From the NCBI RefSeq assembly GCF_025362475.1, contig NZ_JANYGH010000067.1, positions 62,001 to 126,000 on the forward strand: 64,000 nt of DNA. The letters are read 5' to 3'. Made by a program: the position numbers and the translations under genes. The DNA is from Mucilaginibacter sp. (GTDB lineage Bacteria; Bacteroidota; Bacteroidia; Sphingobacteriales; Sphingobacteriaceae). Below the pieces are notes generated by a model. It was not told the DNA's origin and searched no databases. It worked only from the letters and a program-made list of their open reading frames with translations. The stretch's first letter is position 1, and each line of letters opens with the position of its first letter. Shown here one piece after another: positions 1 to 8,671 of this stretch.

Positions 1-1
1 T

Positions 2-172
2 ATTCAATTTAACGATAGCACTTTTAAAGCATCAGCGCCACGTACAAAAAACCACTTAGTTGGTGTTTACCAGTATCTTTATGATGGTAAAAACTTTAAA
101 ATGTTACGTGCAAGTTCGTCAATCAATCCGGATACTATAGGCAGGTATGATCTTGTAAAATCAGCAAATTAA
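2..172 (+). CDS. C-terminal end of an unidentified protein (partial)
   Basis: An open frame enters from the left edge and runs 56 codons to a TAA. The visible residues are hydrophilic and beta-strand-like (for example VGVYQYLYDGKNFKMLR). I do not recognise the family. It is followed by a strong hairpin terminator, which supports this being the true 3' end of a gene. Function unknown. Confidence 0.6.
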   Translation: MQFNDSTFKASAPRTKNHLVGVYQYLYDGKNFKMLRASSSINPDTIGRYDLVKSAN

Positions 173-188
173 TTATTGTTTATAACTG

Positions 189-224
189 AACAGCCATCGC
201 TTAAAATACGGCGATGGCTGTTTT
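189..224 (+). terminator. Rho-independent terminator
   Basis: Perfect 10-bp stem CAGCCATCGC / GCGATGGCTG (191-200 and 211-220) with flanking AA/TT pairs, a 10-base loop and a following TTTT. It closes the gene that enters from the left edge. Confidence 0.85.
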
Positions 225-382
225 AAATGTTACAAGCCTTTTGTTAATGTCAACAGTTAGCCATAACTGTTAACATTACTCCGATCGATAAAAAATCTTT
301 TTTTTATTTGTATCAATAATGTTATCTACTGCGTAATAACATTAAAACCAACAATATATTTAAGCGGAATTAAACACACTTA

Positions 383-937
383 ATGCATCCACCCAAGCGC
401 ATTACTGAAGAAGAGATCATCAGCCAATGCAAAAAAGGCAGCCTTAAATACCAGGAAATGCTGTATAAGCAGTTTTATGGCTACGCTATGGGTATAAGCT
501 TACGCTACAGCCTTAATCGTGATGATGCGTTAGAAGCCGTAAATGATGCTTTTATAAAAGTGTTTAATGCAGTACATAATTATAATACCGATAAACCCTT
601 TAAAGCCTGGTTACGCACAATTGTGGTAAACACGGCAATAGATCGACGTCGCAAAGATCTTAAATTCCAGTTAAATATTGATTTGGATAATGCCGCGCCA
701 ATTAGCAGTAATGTAAGTACGGTTGATAATTTGAATGCACAGGATATATTAAAATTGATGAATGAGCTGCCTGCTATACAGCTCACCATATTCAATATGT
801 ATGAAATAGATGGTTATAATCATGATGAAATTGGTAGTATGTTAGCTATCCCGGCAAGCTCATCGCGCGTTTACCTGAGCCGGGCTAAAGAACGATTAAG
901 AAAAATAATAACGCAAGAGGCACAAAACCATGGATGA
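383..937 (+). CDS. ECF-type RNA polymerase sigma factor
   Basis: 184-residue sigma-70 family protein of the extracytoplasmic-function class, which directs RNA polymerase to a small regulon. Region 2 spans about residues 22-90, with the DDALEAVNDAFIKVF helix (2.2) and FKAWLRTIVVNTAIDRRR (2.4, -10 recognition). Region 4 spans about 120-175, with an HTH around YNHDEIGSML...SSSRVYLSRAKERL. Its last 8 bases overlap the next gene, so the two are probably translationally coupled and the neighbour is the likely membrane partner or anti-sigma. Target genes cannot be inferred. Confidence 0.93.
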   Translation: MHPPKRITEEEIISQCKKGSLKYQEMLYKQFYGYAMGISLRYSLNRDDALEAVNDAFIKVFNAVHNYNTDKPFKAWLRTIVVNTAIDRRRKDLKFQLNIDLDNAAPISSNVSTVDNLNAQDILKLMNELPAIQLTIFNMYEIDGYNHDEIGSMLAIPASSSRVYLSRAKERLRKIITQEAQNHG

Positions 938-2432
938 TAAGTGGGATAACGACTTAAGTGACCGCATCAGGGAGGTGTTTGATAATTACGAAGACACCAC
1001 CGCTGATGAAGGCTGGCTGCTACTCAGGGAAAGATTCCCTGTGAAGGAGAAGAAGCGCCCCGTGGTTTGGCTATGGCGGGCAAGCGCTGCAGCGGGTTTG
1101 CTGTTATTTTTAGGTATAGGTATTTGGATGATGGGCAAAAAACAGCCTGCCAATACCATAGCTGTGCAGCCATTAAAGCATCAGGCACAACCGCATAAAG
1201 TTACACCTGCTGATACTTCAACCCAATTAGCAACAAATACACCTGTTACCATAAAAAGCAATCCTGCCGATACAATAACATCAACACCGGGCAGCATAGC
1301 TAACAATAGTTATGCATCTAATAAAAAAACCGAGGGCCATAATACCGGGGTTTCTGCAGCTACAAAAACACAAAATATTATTGCTAATATCAATCAATCA
1401 AATATAGGTCAATCAAAAAAAGCGGCTGTAACCGCACCAATTACTAACCCTTCTTCAGTAATTACAAATAGCGGCATCGATGATCAACCTATAGCCACAC
1501 AACCTGCAAAAAAACAAAATTCAAATTCAAACTCAATTCCACCCGTAAAAGGGCCAGATAGTGTTAAAACAATTGCACCAGCAACTGATGCGCAATACGC
1601 CGTTAATGCCCCTGCAAATACGGCAATAATTACAACGCCCGTTGCCAAATCAAATAATGCCAATCAACAGCCAACCCGTGTTAAACCTTCATCGGCCAGC
1701 GCCATGGAGAAAATGCTTGCAGCCGACGATTCCAGGGCTCCAAAAGCTAAAGATATGGTTGATGATAAAAAAGTAAAATTCGGTATTTATGCCGCTACTT
1801 TTTTCAACTATGCCAAAGGCAGTGCTAACCAGGTAAACGCAGGAGCAGGTTTTACATCTGATATAAAGCTTAGCAAAAACCTTAAACTCTCAACCGGCGT
1901 AGCTCTGGCACAAAATACCTTAAGATATAATACCGCTACCCCGCCCAACAACAACGCGGCCCGTGCGGTAACCTTTGCAGTAACAGCTCAGGATAACATG
2001 CTGGTACCTGCTGCAGCTTTCCCGGTATTTAAAAATTACAATGCCAATTTAGTTGGGCTTGATGTGCCGATAAACATTAAATATGAGTTTAACCCACAAA
2101 AAAGCGATGCTTATATTTCGGCGGGTTTAAGTTCTGGTACGTTTATCAATGAGGCATATACCACAAGTTATGCTTTGCCCGCTTCTTCTTCGTCGTTTGC
2201 AAATTCAGCACAACAAACAACGCAGGAAACAAGTCACCAAAGCTTCAACGGTTTCTATTTTGCTAAAACATTGAATGTATCCTTTGGTATAGGTACACCT
2301 TTGGGTAAAAGTAACCGATTAATAATTGAGCCATTTTTAAAATACCCGCTTGATGGATTAGGGTCGCAACAGATAAAGTTTGGAGCAGGCGGCTTAAACT
2401 TGAAACTGAATTTTTCAACATCAAAAAAATAA
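930..2432 (+). CDS. ECF partner: cytoplasmic head, one TM helix, C-terminal beta-barrel-like domain
   Basis: 500 residues. Residues 1-45 are charged and lack a signal peptide (contains LSDRIREVFDNYED, a short segment of the kind seen in Bacteroidota anti-sigma partners). A single hydrophobic helix lies at about 49-68. Residues 70-275 are low-complexity, rich in Thr, Asn, Pro, Ala and Gln, like a periplasm-spanning linker. Residues 281-500 alternate hydrophobic and polar residues and end in LKLNFSTSKK, like the OMP_b-brl_2/PorT-type barrels. The layout suggests one chain that could reach from the inner membrane to the outer membrane and sequester the sigma factor encoded just upstream. The role is inferred from layout and position. 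Confidence 0.7.
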   Translation: MDDKWDNDLSDRIREVFDNYEDTTADEGWLLLRERFPVKEKKRPVVWLWRASAAAGLLLFLGIGIWMMGKKQPANTIAVQPLKHQAQPHKVTPADTSTQLATNTPVTIKSNPADTITSTPGSIANNSYASNKKTEGHNTGVSAATKTQNIIANINQSNIGQSKKAAVTAPITNPSSVITNSGIDDQPIATQPAKKQNSNSNSIPPVKGPDSVKTIAPATDAQYAVNAPANTAIITTPVAKSNNANQQPTRVKPSSASAMEKMLAADDSRAPKAKDMVDDKKVKFGIYAATFFNYAKGSANQVNAGAGFTSDIKLSKNLKLSTGVALAQNTLRYNTATPPNNNAARAVTFAVTAQDNMLVPAAAFPVFKNYNANLVGLDVPINIKYEFNPQKSDAYISAGLSSGTFINEAYTTSYALPASSSSFANSAQQTTQETSHQSFNGFYFAKTLNVSFGIGTPLGKSNRLIIEPFLKYPLDGLGSQQIKFGAGGLNLKLNFSTSKK

Positions 2433-2656
2433 AGAAACGGCTACTTGTTTTAACGGGATTTGTACTTATCTCACCGTCATTATTTGCACAAAAGCTTGAT
2501 TTGTCGGCACAAGCTAATTCCAAGCGGTTTTATTGGGGTGGTAAGTCAGCAACGGAAATTGATAAAGTCAGCTTTGACTATCGTGGCGGGAAGCCTTTTG
2601 TACATGGCGTATTGAGGAGCTTAGACGGTAGTCACCGAATCACTAAAACTATTTAA
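2429..2656 (+). pseudogene. Short secreted ORF without a start codon (ATA in place of ATG)
   Basis: A 75-codon frame reads IKKRLLVLTGFVLISPSLFAQ, a textbook signal peptide ending in FAQ, then about 54 residues beginning KLDLSAQANSKRFYWGGKS. No ATG, GTG or TTG precedes the signal peptide. The frame begins at ATA (2429-2431), overlapping the TAA stop of the preceding gene. If base 2431 were G the junction would read ATGA, the usual coupled stop/start. The 3' end overlaps the convergent permease gene by 8 bases. Either a start-loss or truncation remnant, or a gene using a very rare ATA start. Confidence 0.5.
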
Positions 2657-3869
2657 ACCTGATAGCCTTTACTGGCGAAATTTTACTCACCAGCATTGAC
2701 GGTACAATAAGCACAAGCAAGCATATTACCAGCGTGCCTAAATTTAACAGCAAAATATCTGATAAACTAAATTGCACCGGTACAAAGGTCATGTAATAGG
2801 ATGCCTCATCGAGTTTAAAAAAATGTGTTTGCTGCTGAAAATAACCCAGGCCCACTCCCAATATATTCCCTAACAACAATCCTAACCCTATCAGGTAAGT
2901 GGCATTAAATAAAAATACCTTTTGAATGTTCCAGTTGGTTGCGCCCATGGCCTTAAACATGCCTATCATTGCCGTGCGCTCCAATATCATAATCAGCAGG
3001 GCCGATATCATGTTGATCACTGCTACAATAACCATCAATACAAGCATCACTACCGAGTTAACATCCAGTAAATTAAGCCATTCAAATATGGTTGGGTAAT
3101 CCTCCATCACGGTGCGCGATTTCAGTTTTACAGGCAGTATATCGTCCAGCTTATTTGCAGCATAATTCACCTGGTCAAAATCGGCTATCCTCAACTCGTA
3201 CTGCCCTATCTCACCCGGTTTCCAGTCGTTAAGGCGATTAATTAGTGATAAAGCACCAATTACAAAGGTTTTATCTACCTCCTCCACTCCGATGCTAAAA
3301 ATGCCTTTTATTTTAAACTGGCGTTTGCGCAATGGATTCTGAACAAAATACATTAGTAGCTTATCGCCCACCTTTAATTTTAAACGGTTAGCTGTTTGCT
3401 GCGAAAGCATAATTTCCTTTTGAGCTTCAACAGAATCTTTAAAGTCGATCACATCGCCGGCAACCATCATCTTTTTAAAGTAGCTAAAGTCATAAGTTTT
3501 ATCAACTCCCTTCAGTACTACCCCTTCAATTTCATTATTAGCCTTAATAATTCCGGGCTTGGTAGCTGTCGGCATTACGCGTGTAACCAGTGGGCTTTTA
3601 AGGGCACGTTTTACAAAATCACTATCGTAAGTTATGGGCGAACTATCGTATGAACTGTTCAGATCAAATTTTATCACACGGATATCGCCGGCAAAGCCGC
3701 GAACTTTTTCGCGAATCTCGTGTTTAAATCCTTTTACAATGGCCAACGATAATATCATCACGCCCAAACCAAGCATAATGCCAATGATGGCTATCCGTAC
3801 AATCAACTTTGAAAATGTACGCTTTGACTTGAATGTTATGCGGGCTGATATAAAGGAGGCGAAACTCAA
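2649..3869 (-). CDS. LolE/FtsX-type ABC transporter permease
   Basis: 406 residues with the MacB/FtsX permease layout: N-terminal helix (about 22-45), a periplasmic domain (about 50-265), then three C-terminal helices. The block ALLIMILERTAMIGMFKAMGATNWNIQ is the typical cytoplasmic coupling segment after the second helix, and the protein ends SKISPVKAIRFK. The family includes LolC/LolE, which release lipoproteins from the inner membrane using the LolD ATPase. No ATPase gene is adjacent, so the partner lies elsewhere. The lipoprotein role is by similarity only. Confidence 0.85.
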   Translation of the reverse strand: MSFASFISARITFKSKRTFSKLIVRIAIIGIMLGLGVMILSLAIVKGFKHEIREKVRGFAGDIRVIKFDLNSSYDSSPITYDSDFVKRALKSPLVTRVMPTATKPGIIKANNEIEGVVLKGVDKTYDFSYFKKMMVAGDVIDFKDSVEAQKEIMLSQQTANRLKLKVGDKLLMYFVQNPLRKRQFKIKGIFSIGVEEVDKTFVIGALSLINRLNDWKPGEIGQYELRIADFDQVNYAANKLDDILPVKLKSRTVMEDYPTIFEWLNLLDVNSVVMLVLMVIVAVINMISALLIMILERTAMIGMFKAMGATNWNIQKVFLFNATYLIGLGLLLGNILGVGLGYFQQQTHFFKLDEASYYMTFVPVQFSLSDILLLNLGTLVICLLVLIVPSMLVSKISPVKAIRFK

Positions 3870-3886
3870 TGCAGGATGATTTTTAG

Positions 3887-3894
3887 TACCTTCG
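3887..3894 (+). promoter_or_regulatory. Possible -7 box TACCTTCG
   Basis: Matches the Bacteroidota -7 consensus TAnnTTTG with one difference, about 60 bases before the DUF1343 gene. No clear -33 element was identified. Confidence 0.3.
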
Positions 3895-3954
3895 CAAATA
3901 TGCGGTTTTGCTATTAAACCTGCTACTTTTTAAATTGTTTCAATACAATATATT

Positions 3955-5199
3955 ATGAAAATCATTCCTGTTTTTTTACAAAGTGCTTTAATAGTTGCCC
4001 TCAGTGTACATGCGGCCTGTAGCAATCCGGCTATCAACACCAGTAAAATATCCAAAGGAGGAAAAACCAATAAAAAAAATATCACAGAAATAATTACAGG
4101 TGCCGATCAAATTCCGCTGTATATTGACTATCTTAAGGGAAAAAATATTGGGATGGTTGTTAATCAAACTTCAATTATCGGCAAAACCTCTACACCCAGT
4201 GTTGATAGTTTATTAAAACTTGGCATCAGCATCAAAAAAGTATTTGGGCCCGAGCATGGTTTTCGGGGCAATGCAAGCAACGGCGCCGTAGTTACTGATG
4301 CCGTAGATCCCAAAACCAGTTTGCCGGTAATTTCGTTATATGGCAATAAGCATTACAAACCCACAGCCGATGACCTGAAAGGTATCGATCTGATGATATT
4401 TGACATTCAGGATGTTGGCGTAAGATTTTATACCTATATATCAACCCTGCATTATGTAATGGAGGCTTGCGCCGAAAACAATGTTGAGCTGATGATATTG
4501 GATAGGCCCAACCCGAACGGCCATCTTGTTGACGGCCCTATATTGGATACCACCTACCGCTCCTTTGTTGGGATGCACCCCATCCCCATAAGCCATGGCA
4601 TGACTATAGGTGAATATGCAAAAATGATAAACGGAGAAGGCTGGTTAAAAAATGGAGTGAAATGCAAGCTGAAAATTATAAAAGTAGCCAATTACAAGCA
4701 TAACTTACCCTATAAATTACCGGTAAGCCCATCGCCAAATTTAAATACCGATCAGTCAATTTTATTTTATCCAAGTATTTGTTTATTTGAGGGTACAACC
4801 TTCAGCCTGGGCAGGGGCACTTATTTCCCTTTCCTGGTGTTAGGGCATCCGCTGTTAAAAGGGATATATACCTATAGCTTTACACCATTAAGCATACCTG
4901 GTATGAGCGAAAATCCCCCTCAAAAGGATAAGCAATGTTTTGGTATTGATTTAAAGAATTACAGTGCTGACAAGATCAGGAATATGGGGCATATCAACCT
5001 TGCATGGTTAATAGAGCTTTACAAAGCTTTCCCGGATAAAGGCCACTTTTTTAACGCCTACTTTACAAAACTGGCAGGCAATACTACCCTCCAAAAGCAA
5101 ATTACCGATGGTAAAACAGAGGATGAGATCCGGAGCAGCTGGCAGCCCGGATTAGAGGAATTTAAACGCACGCGGAATAAGTACTTATTGTACGAATAA
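3955..5199 (+). CDS. DUF1343 protein, NamZ-type exo-beta-N-acetylmuramidase
   Basis: 414 residues. The N-terminus is an export signal with a cysteine at 22 (HAAC), probably a lipoprotein although position -3 is atypical. The core carries GPEHGFRG (98-105), the conserved block of DUF1343, a family shown to contain exo-beta-N-acetylmuramidases (NamZ) that remove terminal MurNAc from peptidoglycan fragments, and FDIQDVGVRFYTYISTL further on. Likely role: cell-wall recycling in the periplasm. It is followed 30 bases later by fmt on the same strand and may be cotranscribed with it. Confidence 0.85.
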   Translation: MKIIPVFLQSALIVALSVHAACSNPAINTSKISKGGKTNKKNITEIITGADQIPLYIDYLKGKNIGMVVNQTSIIGKTSTPSVDSLLKLGISIKKVFGPEHGFRGNASNGAVVTDAVDPKTSLPVISLYGNKHYKPTADDLKGIDLMIFDIQDVGVRFYTYISTLHYVMEACAENNVELMILDRPNPNGHLVDGPILDTTYRSFVGMHPIPISHGMTIGEYAKMINGEGWLKNGVKCKLKIIKVANYKHNLPYKLPVSPSPNLNTDQSILFYPSICLFEGTTFSLGRGTYFPFLVLGHPLLKGIYTYSFTPLSIPGMSENPPQKDKQCFGIDLKNYSADKIRNMGHINLAWLIELYKAFPDKGHFFNAYFTKLAGNTTLQKQITDGKTEDEIRSSWQPGLEEFKRTRNKYLLYE

Positions 5200-5229
5200 C
5201 AGAAGACGCAAATAAAATAAAAGATCAAC

Positions 5230-6147
5230 ATGAGAATTGTATTTATGGGTACCCCCGAGTTTGCCGTTGCATCTTTGGATGCCTTGATAAAAGCAGGTTG
5301 CGATATAGTAGGTGTTGTTACCGCACCTGATAAACCTGCGGGCCGGGGACAAAAACTCTCCGAATCGGCAGTGAAGCAATACGCGGTAGCCAACGAGTTG
5401 AAAGTATTACAACCCGAAAAGCTAAAAAACCCGGAGTTTTTAGCTGAGCTTAAAGCACTTCACGCTGATTTGCAGGTAGTAGTCGCGTTCCGTATGTTGC
5501 CAGAAGTAGTATGGACCATGCCCACCAAAGGCACCATTAACCTGCATGCTTCATTGTTACCTCAATACCGTGGTGCCGCCCCTATAAACTGGGTGCTCAT
5601 CAACGGCGAAAAAGAAAGCGGCGCAACCACTTTTTTCCTGAAACATGATATTGATACCGGTGATGTATTATTTACCGAAAAAATAACGCTTACCGGTCAT
5701 GAATCTGCCGGCGACCTGCATGATCGCCTGATGAACAAAGGCGCTGGCTTGCTGGTGAAAACTGTAAAAGCCGTTGAAAGCGGCCGCTACAATGAGCATC
5801 CACAGGTAAACTTGCTAACAGGTGAAGAATTGAAACATGCCCCTAAAATTTTTAAAGAAGACTGCCTCATTGACTGGAACCAACCTGCGCTAAACATATA
5901 CAACAAAATTCGCGGACTAAGTCCTATCCCTACCGCGTATACTAATCTGCATGGTAAAGTTTTAAAAGTATATGCTTCGGAGTTATTGCCAGATCAACCT
6001 GCCGTACAACCCGGTGATTTACTTACGGATAACAAAACATACCTTAAGTTTGCGGCAAAAGATGGCTTCATCAGCGTAAAAGATGTGCAGCTGGAAGGCA
6101 AAAAAAGAATGGGTATCGAAGATTTTTTAAGGGGGATGAAACTATAA
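5230..6147 (+). CDS. fmt: Methionyl-tRNA formyltransferase
   Basis: 305 residues, normal length. It formylates the amino group of Met-tRNA(fMet) using 10-formyltetrahydrofolate, producing the initiator for translation. The N-terminal Rossmann domain starts MRIVFMGTPEFAV. Catalytic features are Asn104 and His106 in INLHASLLPQYRGAAPIN and the Asp of IDTGD (about 145). The C-terminal OB-like domain contains IRGLSPIPTAY. The def gene that often accompanies fmt is not beside it. Confidence 0.97.
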   Translation: MRIVFMGTPEFAVASLDALIKAGCDIVGVVTAPDKPAGRGQKLSESAVKQYAVANELKVLQPEKLKNPEFLAELKALHADLQVVVAFRMLPEVVWTMPTKGTINLHASLLPQYRGAAPINWVLINGEKESGATTFFLKHDIDTGDVLFTEKITLTGHESAGDLHDRLMNKGAGLLVKTVKAVESGRYNEHPQVNLLTGEELKHAPKIFKEDCLIDWNQPALNIYNKIRGLSPIPTAYTNLHGKVLKVYASELLPDQPAVQPGDLLTDNKTYLKFAAKDGFISVKDVQLEGKKRMGIEDFLRGMKL

Positions 6148-6203
6148 CAGATTATTTCCCCGACTTTTAAAACTTTATTAGATTATCACATGCAGAGCAC
6201 TCC

Positions 6204-6977
6204 CTATGATAGGGTTTTACTCTCCTGAGTAAGGGGTATCAAGGATTTCGCATCCACCACAATCTTGTTCCCCATCCTTACCTTGATATCCGAACCTACA
6301 GCAAAAAAAGCTGATACAGGTTCTTTCTCCAGGTAAGGTTTAAATGCCTCGCCATAAAGGCCTGCCATATCGGCGTCAAAAACATAATCTTTTACCTTGC
6401 CGGTTTGCCATGATACATGCTCAACCTGGTACTCGGTTGTACTATTGCTATTCAGCTTGTTGTATCCCCAATAGTGCTCAAAAATAAATTCTTCGGCGCT
6501 TCCGGAGGTAATGTCCCGCAATTCGTTACTGGCTGTAGCACCAAGTCTGTTCCATTTGCCTTGAAACTTCCACTCGTATAAAAACACGGTATGGTTATCT
6601 GCGGTTTCTGTTATAGAACTGCGCATAGGCATGGCGCTATAATGCTCTTTGTATAAATTATTGGCAATAAACGCTATAATTGGCTTGGGCACAATTTCAC
6701 TTACAAAAACAGCTCCGCGTTTCCATGCTGTACCATCAAAATGTTTTACGTAGAAGCGCAGGTTTACTTCCTCGAAATTTGCATGCCAGGGCCATTTGAT
6801 GCCAAGTACTTTGGTATCCAGGAACATAAAGCCCACCATACTTACCAGGGCTTTGCCCTGCCACAGGTCAAGTTCCGTTCCGGGTGGTAAATAGGCATCT
6901 AAAACTTTGGCATCAACCTCGTAATTAAGCATTACAAGGTTTTTCCACTGCGCTTTTAAAAATTGAAGCTTCGCCAT
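6204..6977 (-). CDS. DUF2071 (YqjF-type) protein
   Basis: 257 residues that match my memory of the DUF2071/YqjF family: an early LNYEVDAKVLDAYLPPGTELDLWQGK block, then VSMVGFMFLDTKVLGIKWPWH and NLRFYVKHFDG. No catalytic residues or membrane segments are apparent. The family is distantly related to acetoacetate-decarboxylase-like folds and has no settled function. It is separated from the M48 gene by a gap holding an inverted word repeat, so it is probably its own unit. Confidence 0.75.
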   Translation of the reverse strand: MAKLQFLKAQWKNLVMLNYEVDAKVLDAYLPPGTELDLWQGKALVSMVGFMFLDTKVLGIKWPWHANFEEVNLRFYVKHFDGTAWKRGAVFVSEIVPKPIIAFIANNLYKEHYSAMPMRSSITETADNHTVFLYEWKFQGKWNRLGATASNELRDITSGSAEEFIFEHYWGYNKLNSNSTTEYQVEHVSWQTGKVKDYVFDADMAGLYGEAFKPYLEKEPVSAFFAVGSDIKVRMGNKIVVDAKSLIPLTQESKTLS

Positions 6978-6980
6978 AGT

Positions 6981-7087
6981 TGTGAATGGTAAATAGAGAG
7001 AAGTGAATGGTTAAATAGTAAGTTGCATAGCCGATGCAGAATAATGTGCAAAAAAGCAGAAGGCCATTCACCTCTCACTACTTACTA
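6981..7087. repeat. Inverted word repeat (gtgaatgg / ccattcac)
   Basis: The gap between the DUF2071 and M48 genes contains GTGAATGG twice (near 6982 and 7003) plus AAATAG, GAGAG and AGTAAG words, then on the right CCATTCAC, CTCTC, CTTACT and CTATTT, the reverse complements. The two arms are imperfect and about 50 bases apart. The right arm runs into the stop codon of the M48 gene. Confidence 0.55.
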
Positions 7088-7088
7088 C

Positions 7089-7889
7089 CTATTTCTTATA
7101 ATACTTCATTGCCTCAGGTATCAAATTTTGAATATTTGCGATACGGGTAGCATCTGCCGGGTGAGTACTCAATAACTCGGGAGGCGATCCGCCTTTATTT
7201 TGTGCAGCCATCCGTTGCCAGAAAGCTATTGCATTACGAGGATCATACCCGGCCATAGCCATAAACGTTAAGCCCAGACGATCTGCTTCTGATTCCTGGT
7301 TACGCGAATATTTTAACAATACCAGTTGTCCGCCTACACCATAAAGTTGGCCAATAATGGCTTGGGTAGTGCTCGACTGGCTACTTGTAGCAGCACCCAC
7401 AGCCGCGCCGCCTAGCTGCGCCGCCTGTTGCTGAGAGATTCTTTCCGCAGCATGCCTTGCAATGGCGTGGCCAATTTCGTGCCCCATAACAACTGCCAGG
7501 TAAGCATCGGTATTGGCTACAGGTAATAAGCCGCTGTATACAGCTACTTTACCGCCGGGCATACACCAGGCATTTACCTCGCTGCTTTGTATCAGGTTAA
7601 ATTCCCATTGAAAATTATATTGGTCGCCGTAACCGTTATCTTTTAAATAACGCTCAATAGCAACTGCCAGGTTGTTGCCAATGCGTTTTATGCGCTGGGC
7701 ATCATTACCCGTTTCTATCACTTTGGTTTTGGGGTCAGACAGTAATTGTTTGTAACTGGCGGCAGCAGATTGATTTACTTCAGCGTCGCCAACCAAACTT
7801 AATTGCCGACGGCCGGTAAGTGGCACAGTTGAACAGGAAGACAGGGCAATGATCATAATCATTGCTAATACAGGTTTGAACTTTTTCAT
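7089..7889 (-). CDS. M48-family metalloprotease, lipoprotein (LoiP/YcaL-like)
   Basis: 266 residues. The lipoprotein signal ends ALSSC with Cys19 as the lipidated residue. HEIGH at 137-141 is the zinc HExxH motif, and NQESEADRLG supplies the downstream Glu ligand typical of M48 proteases. A Ser/Gln/Ala-rich stretch follows the motif. It probably works in the periplasm on misfolded or unassembled outer-membrane proteins, like LoiP or BepA. It lies 5 bases after plsY on the same strand, so it is likely cotranscribed. Confidence 0.9.
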   Translation of the reverse strand: MKKFKPVLAMIMIIALSSCSTVPLTGRRQLSLVGDAEVNQSAAASYKQLLSDPKTKVIETGNDAQRIKRIGNNLAVAIERYLKDNGYGDQYNFQWEFNLIQSSEVNAWCMPGGKVAVYSGLLPVANTDAYLAVVMGHEIGHAIARHAAERISQQQAAQLGGAAVGAATSSQSSTTQAIIGQLYGVGGQLVLLKYSRNQESEADRLGLTFMAMAGYDPRNAIAFWQRMAAQNKGGSPPELLSTHPADATRIANIQNLIPEAMKYYKK

Positions 7890-7894
7890 GGTGA

Positions 7895-8542
7895 TCAGGC
7901 AGCTTTTTTCTTTAAAAAATTAACTTTCGACTCGGTGCCCTTTAATAAGCGTTCTATATTTTTTTGGTGTGTTACCAATATCAGCATGCATATACACATT
8001 CCATAAATTACAACCGACCTGATTGAGGTAGGAAAAACAAATGAAACCCCGATAGGGTAGGTAAACGCTGCGGCAATTGAGCTTAGCGATACATACTTTG
8101 TAATTAATAACACCACCACAAATACCAGTACACATAATAAAGCGGCATGCAAGTGAATAGCCAAAATCATTCCAAAAAGTGTGGCAACGCCTTTGCCGCC
8201 CCTAAAACCGGCAAATATTGGAAACAAATGCCCCATTACAGCAGCTACCCCTAAGGCAAGCGCGTAATTCATGTAGGAGGAAGAATTATAGGCACCCGTA
8301 GTAGAAACCCCTATAAAAAAAGCAAGGTTGGTGGCTGTCCACCCCTTTAAAATATCAAGCAGCATTACAGGAATCCCCGCTTGTTTGCCTAAAACCCTGA
8401 AGGTGTTGGTTGCGCCGGCATTACCGCTTCCATATTCCCTTACGTCAATATCGTAAAATGCAAGACCTATCCAAACAGCAGTTGGTATAGACCCGCAGAG
8501 ATAGGCCAGGATGAGCGCCGAAACTGAGTATACGTTGATCAT
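7895..8542 (-). CDS. plsY: Acyl-phosphate:glycerol-3-phosphate acyltransferase
   Basis: 215 residues, polytopic inner-membrane protein. PlsY transfers the acyl group from acyl-phosphate to glycerol-3-phosphate, the first step of phospholipid synthesis. Conserved loops are present: GSIPTAVWIG, GSGNAGATNTFRVLGK (38-53) and GFRGGKGVAT. The upstream gap to nadC is unremarkable. PlsX, its usual partner enzyme, is not in this window. Confidence 0.95.
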   Translation of the reverse strand: MINVYSVSALILAYLCGSIPTAVWIGLAFYDIDVREYGSGNAGATNTFRVLGKQAGIPVMLLDILKGWTATNLAFFIGVSTTGAYNSSSYMNYALALGVAAVMGHLFPIFAGFRGGKGVATLFGMILAIHLHAALLCVLVFVVVLLITKYVSLSSIAAAFTYPIGVSFVFPTSIRSVVIYGMCICMLILVTHQKNIERLLKGTESKVNFLKKKAA

Positions 8543-8671
8543 TTCCCTGCAATATTACTAAATTGATGTGGTACTAAAACTTTAATCATAATTTGAACGC
8601 TATGCGTTAAATTCCAAATTTTAATAGCTAAACCTAATGCTAAGTACTAAAAAACAGGATACAGAATAAAT

